From: JBMNNS01 sp050942625
GTDB taxonomy: Bacteria; Bacillota; Dethiobacteria; DTU022; UBA8154
Direction: 5' to 3'
NCBI GenBank assembly: GCA_050942625.1
Contig: JBMNNS010000084.1
Coordinates: 1-6,793, forward strand
Length of the DNA stretch: 6,793 nt
Shown here piece after piece: positions 1 through 4,154 of the stretch. Below the pieces are notes generated by a model. That model did no database searches. It was not told the DNA's origin and saw nothing but the letters and a program-made list of their open reading frames with translations. Both the position numbers and the translations under genes were made by a program. Numbering within the stretch: the first letter of the stretch is position 1; each line of letters starts with the position of its first letter.

Positions 1-205
1 TGTGGAACTGGATGCCCGCAGTGAAAAGGTTGGCTACAAGATCCGGGAAGCACAGCTACAAAAAATCCCTTATATGCTTATTATCGGTGACAAAGAGGTG
101 CAGTCCCGCTCGGTGGCTCTCCGCAGCCGTGAAGAAGGAGATCTGGGCCCTGTTACAATTGAAAGCTTTTTAAGCAAGTTCCAGGGCGCCGGACCTGCCT
201 GTTAA
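1..205 (+). CDS. thrS: Threonine--tRNA ligase, C-terminal fragment
   Basis: This is the last 67 codons of threonyl-tRNA synthetase, which charges tRNA-Thr with threonine in the cytoplasm. The gene enters from the left edge, so the GTG at position 2 is only an internal valine codon, not a start. The residues are the end of the class II anticodon-binding domain (HGTP_anticodon): VELDAR, then GYKIREAQLQKIPYMLIIGDK, then SVALRSREEGDLG and a closing helix (IESFLSKF). This pattern is typical of bacterial ThrRS, whose last strand carries VxxRxR..GDxG. The stop is TAA at 203-205. The tail GAGPAC is slightly longer than in the Bacillus protein as I remember it. I see no clear intrinsic terminator directly downstream. 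The catalytic and editing domains lie outside the window. Confidence 0.93.
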   Translation, partial: VELDARSEKVGYKIREAQLQKIPYMLIIGDKEVQSRSVALRSREEGDLGPVTIESFLSKFQGAGPAC

Positions 206-229
206 AACGTGGTAATTAACGTGGTAAAT
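206..229. repeat. Two-copy 12-bp tandem repeat after thrS
   Basis: AACGTGGTAATT (206-217) is followed directly by AACGTGGTAAAT (218-229), with 11 of 12 bases the same. It begins just after the thrS stop codon. It has only two copies and no dyad symmetry, so it may be a chance or replication-slippage duplication. No function is assigned. Confidence 0.5.
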
Positions 230-367
230 ATTAACCCTGCTCAAAATAGCCCGGTTTAACTGCTTGTCGTTTAGGGTAATAATGCCGGTAAGGGTGTACA
301 CTGTGGGCAATTTTCTTTATTTGTTGTGGATGTTTTCTGGTTTTACCCATTTTTTAGCCAGGTTTTA
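206..367. other. Intergenic stretch without a recognised element
   Basis: This stretch lies between the thrS stop and the infC promoter. It is AT-rich, has no credible open frame, and shows no hairpin followed by a T-run that would serve as a thrS terminator. The only order I see is a short tandem repeat at its left end and a weak six-pair inverted repeat (CTGGTT near 329 with AGCCAG near 357), which I do not trust. thrS transcripts may therefore run into the infC leader and meet the attenuator there; that is an inference from not finding a terminator. Confidence 0.5.
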
Positions 368-396
368 TTGACGAAAGCTTTACTTTATGATATATT
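368..396 (+). promoter_or_regulatory. Sigma-A-type promoter of the infC operon
   Basis: TTGACG (368-373; five of six match the -35 consensus TTGACA) is separated by exactly 17 bases from TATATT (391-396; five of six match TATAAT). The expected transcription start is near 403, which leaves a leader of about 155 nt before the infC start. The position fits a promoter serving infC-rpmI-rplT independently of thrS. Confidence 0.8.
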
Positions 397-496
397 ATTG
401 TTCGGTAAAGTAGAAGCCCCAGCTTCTCACCTTGAAACGCATTTTGCAGTTACCAGGGTTGAACGCAACTAATGGAAGCGATTGAAACGACCATGT

Positions 497-528
497 AAAA
501 GCGGGTGGGGACTTCACCTGCTTTTTCT
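497..528 (+). terminator. Attenuator terminator in the infC leader
   Basis: AAAAGCGGGTG (497-507) pairs with CACCTGCTTTT (515-525), giving eleven pairs with one G-U, around a seven-base loop. A T-rich tract follows (CTTTTTCTATTTTTT, 521-535). It ends about 20 bases before the infC ribosome binding site, where a transcription attenuator is expected, so it is probably conditional rather than the end of thrS. Confidence 0.8.
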
Positions 529-544
529 ATTTTTTAAAATAACT

Positions 545-551
545 GGAGGGG
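545..551 (+). promoter_or_regulatory. Ribosome binding site deciding the infC start
   Basis: GGAGGGG lies seven bases upstream of the ATT at 559 (552-558 between). Measured to the first ATG (586) the distance would be 34 bases, far too long. The only purine patch close to that ATG, AAGGAA (565-570), is weak and 15 bases away. The strong site therefore points to the ATT codon as the start. Confidence 0.85.
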
Positions 552-558
552 ATTTAAC

Positions 559-1065
559 ATTAATAAGGAAATACTGGTCAACAATATGATAAAATCCAAG
601 GAGGTCAGGCTGATTGATCATATTGGTACTCAATTAGGAATTGTGCCCCTGGAAGAGGCTCTAAGATTAGCCCAGGAAAAAAATCTTGATCTTGTAAACA
701 TAGTGCCGAAGGCAACCCCCCCTGTTTGCAGAATCATGGATTTTGGCAAATATAAATATGAGCAGAGCAAGAAACAAAAGGAAGCTCGCAAAAAACAGCA
801 TTCTATTACAATGAAGGAAATTAAGATGCGCCCCAAAATTGAAGAACATGATTTTCAAGTTAAGGTGCGCAACTGCCAACGGTTTCTTGGTGATGGCAAC
901 AAGGTCAAAGCAACTGTCACATTTCGAGGCAGGGAGATTACTCATCCTGAAATAGGCAAAAATCTTTGTTTGAAATTAGCCCAGGAGCTCAGTGATATTA
1001 GTGTTATTGAAAAACCGCCAAAAATAGAAGGTAGAAACATGGTTTTGATTCTAGCTCCCAAGTAA
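559..1065 (+). CDS. infC: Translation initiation factor IF-3 (ATT start)
   Basis: IF3 binds the 30S subunit, keeps it apart from 50S, and checks the start codon-initiator tRNA pair. I start it at ATT (559), giving 168 residues beginning (M)NKEILVNNMIKSKEVRLID, which matches the usual IF3 N-terminus; an ATG start at 586 would lose nine conserved-region residues. The N-domain spans about 1-75, with the signature PPVCRIMDFGKYKYEQ at 54-69. A lysine-rich linker helix (about 66-82) follows, then the C-domain (about 83-168) with KEIKMRPKIEEHDFQVK and FRGREITHPEIG. The rare ATT start is a hallmark of infC: IF3 discriminates against non-AUG/GUG/UUG starts and so represses its own synthesis (known in E. 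coli). It is first in an operon with rpmI 20 bases downstream. Confidence 0.96.
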   Translation: MNKEILVNNMIKSKEVRLIDHIGTQLGIVPLEEALRLAQEKNLDLVNIVPKATPPVCRIMDFGKYKYEQSKKQKEARKKQHSITMKEIKMRPKIEEHDFQVKVRNCQRFLGDGNKVKATVTFRGREITHPEIGKNLCLKLAQELSDISVIEKPPKIEGRNMVLILAPK

Positions 1066-1085
1066 AAAGATGAGGAGGACTTAAA

Positions 1086-1283
1086 ATGCCAAAGATGAAA
1101 ACACACCGGGGCGCGGCAAAGCGGTTTGTCAAAACTAAAACCGGAAAAATTAAAAGAAACCGTGCGTTCCATAGCCATATTTTAGAGAAAAAAAGCCCAA
1201 AAAGGAAACGCAGACTGCGCAGTGCAACTTTGGTGAGTAGCTCTGATTTTAAACGTGTCCAAAGATTACTACCTTACAAATAG
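1086..1283 (+). CDS. rpmI: 50S ribosomal protein L35 (bL35)
   Basis: A 65-residue, very basic protein of the large ribosomal subunit. It shows the family pattern MPKMKTHRGAAKRFVKTKTGKIKR at the start, the HILEKKSPKRKRRLR core and a C-terminal RVQRLLPYK. The length matches the usual 64-66 residues. AGGAGG (1073-1078) lies seven bases before the ATG. The gene is the middle member of the conserved infC-rpmI-rplT operon, with short gaps on both sides (20 and 21 bases). In E. coli rpmI and rplT are translationally coupled; here rplT has its own strong ribosome binding site, so coupling need not be strict. No anomalies seen. Confidence 0.97.
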   Translation: MPKMKTHRGAAKRFVKTKTGKIKRNRAFHSHILEKKSPKRKRRLRSATLVSSSDFKRVQRLLPYK

Positions 1284-1304
1284 ACCTGTTAGGAGGTTTG
1301 GAAA

Positions 1305-1658
1305 ATGCCCAGGGTTAAAAATAGCGTTAAAACAAGGCAAAGAAGAAAAAAGATAATTAAGCTGGCTAAAGGATATTTTGGCACAAAAAGGGTTTCTTTC
1401 AGGGTAGCCAACCAACAGGTTATGAAATCCTTAGCGTATGCCTACCGGGATCGGAAGTTGCGTAAAAGGGATTTTCGTAAACTTTGGATTACTCGTATTA
1501 ATGCTGCTGCAAGGGACAACGGGCTTTCTTACAGCAAGTTTATGGGAGGTTTAAAAAAAGCCGGTGTGGAAATTAACCGTAAAATGCTTGCCGATCTTGC
1601 CGTTAATGAACCGGGTGCTTTTAGAAGGTTGGCGGAGGTTGCCCAGGAAAACCAGTGA
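1305..1658 (+). CDS. rplT: 50S ribosomal protein L20 (bL20)
   Basis: L20 binds 23S rRNA early in 50S assembly and is needed to start that assembly; in several bacteria it also represses its own operon. The protein is 117 residues, the normal length. It has the long basic N-terminal extension (MPRVKNSVKTRQRRKKIIKL, then AKGYFGTKR) that reaches into rRNA. The globular C-terminal part (about 60-117) contains RKLWITRINAAARDNGLSYSKF and VEINRKMLADLAV, and is the part known to bind the mRNA operator. AGGAGG (1291-1296) is eight bases before the ATG. Its likely regulatory target is the leader at 403-558 of the same transcript; that is an inference from the family. It is the last gene before a hairpin at 1678-1707. 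Confidence 0.97.
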   Translation: MPRVKNSVKTRQRRKKIIKLAKGYFGTKRVSFRVANQQVMKSLAYAYRDRKLRKRDFRKLWITRINAAARDNGLSYSKFMGGLKKAGVEINRKMLADLAVNEPGAFRRLAEVAQENQ

Positions 1659-1677
1659 TCGATTTTGAGCAGGAAGC

Positions 1678-1707
1678 AAAAGGCCTATTGATAGAGTAGG
1701 TCTTTTT
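1678..1707 (+). terminator. Probable terminator of the infC-rpmI-rplT operon
   Basis: AAAAGGCCTA (1678-1687) pairs with TAGGTCTTTT (1697-1706), ten pairs with one G-U, around a nine-base loop. The T-run is TTTTT (1703-1707), of which the first four are in the stem, followed by CCTATT. It begins 19 bases after the rplT stop. The stem has only about four strong pairs and the T-tract is short, so some read-through into the methylase gene, whose own promoter I could not find, is likely. Confidence 0.65.
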
Positions 1708-1731
1708 CCTATTAAAGGGGCAAATTACTGT

Positions 1732-2526
1732 ATGACAAAAATCATTTCCAGGAATAGTAAATTATTAAAGGAATACAGGTTGTTGGGGCTCCGAAAATAC
1801 AGGGTAAAAAAACAGAAAATTGTATTGGAGGGTTACCACCTTTTACGGGAAGCTCTTAACGCCGGGCTTAAACTAGAATCTGTTTTTTATACAGACGAGT
1901 TTGCCAAAGGGGTTGCAAAGGAGCTTCTTAATGATGCAGCACAAGAGGCAAAATTGTATAGGATTGAACCAAAATTGTTTAAAACCATTGCCCAAACAGA
2001 GACCCCGCAGGGGGTAGGAGCCATTGCTCGCCTGCCTGTTATGCCCCATTCATTGCCAGGCGATGGTGATTTTTTTCTTATCCTGGATGGAATACAGGAC
2101 CCCGGCAACCTTGGCACTATAATTCGTGCTGCTGCTTCTGCTGCTGTAGATGCCCTTATACTTTTACCAGGCACGGTAGATCCCTATAACCCAAAATCCC
2201 TGCGGGCGGGCATGGGAGGTACTTTTTATCTTCCTATCCTGCAAGCTGAAAAAATTGAGGATTGGTATGCTATCTTGCGGCAAAGGAAGGTACAGTTCAT
2301 TGCAGCAGTCCCTGACGGGGAAGTACCTTACTATGAGCTTGACTTTAGCCGGCCAAGTGCTGTGATCATTGGCAACGAAAGCAGGGGGGTAAGCCCTTCC
2401 CTTAGTGACGGGGCCGATGTACGGGCTTGTATACCGCTTCAGGGCAAAATAGCCGCTTTAAATGCTGCCATGGCTGCCTCAATTTTTATTTTTGAAAGCA
2501 GACGCCAAAAAGAATCTAAAATCTAG
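1732..2526 (+). CDS. ysgA: SpoU/TrmH-family RNA 2'-O-methyltransferase (YsgA-like)
   Basis: A 264-residue SPOUT-class enzyme expected to transfer a methyl group from S-adenosylmethionine to a ribose 2'-OH in rRNA or tRNA; the exact target nucleotide is unknown. Residues about 28-100 form the substrate-binding domain (IVLEGYHLLREALNAG; ETPQGVGAIAR). The knotted catalytic domain follows. Motif 1 is LDGIQDPGNLGTIIRAA (118-134) with the expected N126 and R132, motif 2 is VIIGNESRGVSP (211-222) with E216, and motif 3 is IPLQGKIAALNAAMAA (234-249). Motif 3 normally reads G-x-x-E-S-L-N; here E and S are both alanine (A241, A242) while N244 is kept. A homologue (ysgA) sits just upstream of pheST in Bacillus subtilis, which supports the name by context. 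AAAGGGG (1714-1720) precedes the ATG by 11 bases. Catalytic activity is likely but not certain because of motif 3. Confidence 0.88.
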   Translation: MTKIISRNSKLLKEYRLLGLRKYRVKKQKIVLEGYHLLREALNAGLKLESVFYTDEFAKGVAKELLNDAAQEAKLYRIEPKLFKTIAQTETPQGVGAIARLPVMPHSLPGDGDFFLILDGIQDPGNLGTIIRAAASAAVDALILLPGTVDPYNPKSLRAGMGGTFYLPILQAEKIEDWYAILRQRKVQFIAAVPDGEVPYYELDFSRPSAVIIGNESRGVSPSLSDGADVRACIPLQGKIAALNAAMAASIFIFESRRQKESKI

Positions 2527-2563
2527 TTGATGCTATGCTGGTAAAGCTGGAACAAAAGCGAAA

Positions 2564-2584
2564 CCCCATGAAAACCCCATGGGG
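2564..2584. repeat. Inverted repeat after the methylase gene
   Basis: CCCCAT (2564-2569) can pair with ATGGGG (2579-2584), and the second CCCCAT copy forms a perfect ten-base palindrome CCCCATGGGG (2575-2584). It lies between the methylase stop and the next promoter. The bases after it (AGTCATTGTTTTCT) are a poor T-tract, so a weak terminator is possible but not shown. It ends five bases before the putative -35 box, so a protein site is also conceivable. Confidence 0.4.
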
Positions 2585-2589
2585 AGTCA

Positions 2590-2618
2590 TTGTTTTCTAA
2601 ATCTTGTTGTGCTATAAT
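2590..2618 (+). promoter_or_regulatory. Promoter (extended -10) upstream of yqzL/T-box/pheST
   Basis: A perfect TATAAT (2613-2618) is preceded by TG one base upstream (2610-2611), making an extended -10. TTGTTT (2590-2595) lies 17 bases upstream as a half-matching -35, which an extended -10 tolerates. Transcription would start near 2625. I found no convincing second promoter before the T-box, so this one probably drives yqzL and, through the T-box, pheS, pheT and zapA. Confidence 0.75.
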
Positions 2619-2658
2619 TTATTTTGGTTCCTGAAAAATTAACGAAAGGGGTCATATG

Positions 2659-2748
2659 ATGTTGACCGCTGAATTTTTCTGGAAAATGTTTGAAAGTACA
2701 GGTTCTGTAGCTGCTTATTTGCTTTATAAATACTTACTTTCCAATTAA
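2659..2748 (+). CDS. yqzL: YqzL-family small protein
   Basis: A 29-residue protein, MLTAEFFWKMFESTGSVAAY then LLYKYLLSN, ending at TAA (2746-2748). Its pattern (M-L, a W-x-x-F pair, T-G-S/N-x-x-A-Y-L-L) resembles the YqzL-like family of short Firmicutes proteins, whose function I do not know. GAAAGGGG (2644-2651) lies seven bases before this ATG and four before an adjoining ATG at 2656, which would add one methionine; I prefer the second. There is no signal peptide, and the helix is amphipathic rather than clearly membrane-spanning. The gene lies alone between a good promoter (2590-2618) and the T-box, whose first stem begins less than 25 bases after the stop, so it should be transcribed whatever the state of the T-box. 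The family call is from memory of the pattern and not from a search. Confidence 0.75.
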   Translation: MLTAEFFWKMFESTGSVAAYLLYKYLLSN

Positions 2749-2761
2749 CTAAAATAAGTAA

Positions 2762-3016
2762 AAAACGATGATGGGGATAAGTACACCAAAGCAAAATCTA
2801 CAGAGAGAAAAGGTCCTGGCTGGAAACCTTTTTGAGGATGCTTGGCGGAATTTCACCCCGGAGTTGCCGGCTGAAAGACGGGTTTTTAGGTTTACTAGGC
2901 CGTGTCCGGTGATACCGTTATATTATAAAGGGAACTCCAATGGTTGGAGTTGGAGTTAATGTGGGTGGTACCGCGGAAGAAGCTTTCGTCCCCAAAAGGG
3001 GGCGAAAGCTTCTTCC
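2762..3016 (+). promoter_or_regulatory. T-box riboswitch specific for tRNA-Phe
   Basis: T-box leaders sense uncharged tRNA and let transcription proceed when charging fails. Stem I starts at GATGATGGGG (2767-2776). GGGG (2773-2776) pairs with CCCC (2856-2859), enclosing the specifier loop with the AGTA loop-E motif (2780-2783) on the left and the codon TTC (2852-2854, Phe) followed by the usual purine (A2855) on the right. The upper stem has the CAGAGAG bulge motif (2801-2807) and a distal hairpin AAAAGGT/ACCTTTT (2808-2814/2826-2832) with loop CCTGGCTGGAA. The T-box proper is GTGGGTGGTACCGCGG (2961-2976). Its TGGT (2966-2969) can pair with the tRNA ACCA end, which fits the A discriminator of tRNA-Phe. 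The antiterminator pairs GGG (2963-2965) with CCC and GCGGAAG (2973-2979) with CTTTCGT (2983-2989). It directly precedes pheS, matching its specifier. Confidence 0.96.
2975..3016 (+). terminator. T-box terminator hairpin before pheS
   Basis: Nineteen bases (2975-2993) pair with 2998-3016 around an AAAA loop, with a single G-U. It overlaps the antiterminator: bases 2975-2993 are shared, so the two folds exclude each other. The stem is very stable, but only TT follows directly; the next T-run (TTTTT, 3026-3030) is ten bases on. Confidence 0.9.
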
Positions 3017-3071
3017 TTAATTATGTTTTTGTTATTATGTCTATTCTATTTATAGAGGGGGTTTGTAGAGG

Positions 3072-4094
3072 ATGCAGGAAAAGGTAACTAAACTGCGGAC
3101 AGAATTTCAGAACGATCTAGAGGGAACAAAAGAGGTGCCTGACCTGGAACAATTGCGCATTCGCTACCTTGGTAAAAAAGGGAAAATAACCATGCTTCTG
3201 CGAAACTTAAATCAGGTTCCTACAGAGCAGAGGCCACTTCTGGGAAAGCAGTTAAATGAATTAAAAAAATTTGCAGAGCAAGCGATGGAACAACGCAAGA
3301 GGGAACTAAAGGAACAGTTGTTATTTCAGCGCTGGGAAAAAGAACGTCTGGATGTTACCCTCCCTGGAAGACAGTTTAGGATAGGAAGAAAGCATCCCCT
3401 GACTACGATCTTAGAGGAAATAGAGGAAATTTTTACCTCCATGGGCTTTAATATAGCTGAGGGGCCCGATATCGAGCTTGACTATTATAATTTTGAGGCT
3501 TTAAATATCCCCCGGGATCACCCCGCAAGGGATATGCAGGACTCTTTTTATATCAGTCCGGAAATACTCTTACGTACACATACGTCCCCGGTTCAGGTCC
3601 GTACCATGGAAGCAGAGGTGCCCAGGTTGCCTATCCGCATCATTGCTCCGGGCAAAGTTTACCGTAGGGACGATGATATCACTCATTCCCCCATGTTTTT
3701 TCAGGTAGAAGGTTTGGCCATAGACGAAAAGATATCCATAGCTGATTTAAAAGGGACCTTGCTGTTATTTGTGAGGGAAATGTTCGGTAAAGAAGTAAGA
3801 ATACGGCTGCGTCCCAGTTTTTTCCCTTTTACGGAACCAAGTGCAGAAGTCGATATTTCGTGCGTTATCTGTGATGGCAGGGGTTGTCGGATCTGCAGCA
3901 ACACAGGTTGGCTTGAGATACTGGGATCGGGTATGGTACACCCCCGGGTACTGGAGATGTCCGGTTATAACCCTGAAGAGGTGTCCGGCTATGCTTTTGG
4001 TATGGGCGTTGAACGTATCGCGATGCTCAAATATGGTATTGATGATATCAGGTTGTTTTATAATAATGATTTGCGTATGCTGCAGCAGTTATAG
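3072..4094 (+). CDS. pheS: Phenylalanine--tRNA ligase alpha subunit
   Basis: This is the catalytic subunit of the (alpha-beta)2 PheRS, which joins phenylalanine to tRNA-Phe. It has 340 residues, a normal length. Residues 1-90 form the helical N-terminal coiled-coil arm that contacts tRNA. The class II core follows, with THTSPVQVR (169-177), motif 2 PGKVYRRDDDITHSPMFFQVEG (193-214), FFPFTEPSAEVD (250-261) lining the Phe pocket, and motif 3 YAFGMGVERIAMLKYG (307-322). A308 aligns with E. coli Ala294, the residue that limits side-chain size, so the pocket looks normal. Cysteines 264, 267, 272 and 275 make a C-x2-C-x4-C-x2-C cluster, common in Firmicutes PheS and possibly metal binding. AGAGGGGG (3054-3061) is ten bases before the ATG. 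It is controlled by the T-box just upstream and followed by pheT after 60 bases. Confidence 0.98.
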   Translation: MQEKVTKLRTEFQNDLEGTKEVPDLEQLRIRYLGKKGKITMLLRNLNQVPTEQRPLLGKQLNELKKFAEQAMEQRKRELKEQLLFQRWEKERLDVTLPGRQFRIGRKHPLTTILEEIEEIFTSMGFNIAEGPDIELDYYNFEALNIPRDHPARDMQDSFYISPEILLRTHTSPVQVRTMEAEVPRLPIRIIAPGKVYRRDDDITHSPMFFQVEGLAIDEKISIADLKGTLLLFVREMFGKEVRIRLRPSFFPFTEPSAEVDISCVICDGRGCRICSNTGWLEILGSGMVHPRVLEMSGYNPEEVSGYAFGMGVERIAMLKYGIDDIRLFYNNDLRMLQQL

Positions 4095-4141
4095 CACCGG
4101 TTAAAAAATTATAGTCCTCTTAAGCACACATAATTAAGAAC

Positions 4142-4148
4142 AGGGGTG
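4142..4148 (+). promoter_or_regulatory. Ribosome binding site deciding the pheT start
   Basis: AGGGGTG lies six bases before the TTG at 4155. The GTG at 4146-4148, three codons upstream in the same frame, falls inside this site and has no other purine-rich site at a suitable distance. The site therefore favours TTG. Confidence 0.7.
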
Positions 4149-4154
4149 AAAAAA

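Larger units (their letters stand above)
403..558 (+). promoter_or_regulatory. infC leader, probable ribosomal protein L20 attenuator
   Basis: In low-GC Gram-positives the infC-rpmI-rplT leader binds L20, the product of the third gene, and excess L20 causes early termination (known from Bacillus subtilis; Rfam calls the element L20_leader). Here the leader has a 5' hairpin, AGAAGC (412-417) with GCTTCT (422-427) around CCCA, a small hairpin GTTG (458-461) with CAAC (466-469), and a terminator at 497-528. TTCTCACCT (424-432) can pair over nine positions, three of them G-U, with GGGTGGGGA (503-511). That pairing would disrupt both the 5' hairpin and the terminator stem, so it is a reasonable antiterminator. 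The GCCCC-GCTTCTCACCTTGAA stretch looks like the conserved core I remember from this family. The assignment rests on position and these pairings, not on a covariance search. Confidence 0.75.

Noticed and set aside
1688..1715. Possible promoter for the methylase gene: TTGATA, 16 bases, TATTAA
   Set aside because: The start site would fall near 1722, after the ribosome binding site at 1714-1720, so the transcript would lack it. The boxes also overlap the rplT terminator hairpin.
2719..2755. Possible internal promoter just before the T-box (TTGCTT and TAAAAT)
   Set aside because: The spacing is 25 bases, or 10 bases from the alternative TTACTT; neither is workable for sigma-A.
2768..2959. A 63-codon open frame with ATG at 2768
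   Set aside because: It lies entirely inside the T-box leader; its bases are explained by stem I, the specifier loop and other conserved RNA elements, and the peptide resembles no protein I know.
3841..4104. An 87-codon + strand frame overlapping the end of pheS
   Set aside because: It is an out-of-frame overlap with conserved PheS coding sequence, has no recognisable domain and no ribosome binding site.
4118..4139. Inverted repeat TCTTAA/TTAAGA between pheS and pheT
   Set aside because: It has only six AT-rich pairs around a ten-base loop and no T-run, so it is neither a terminator nor a clear processing site.
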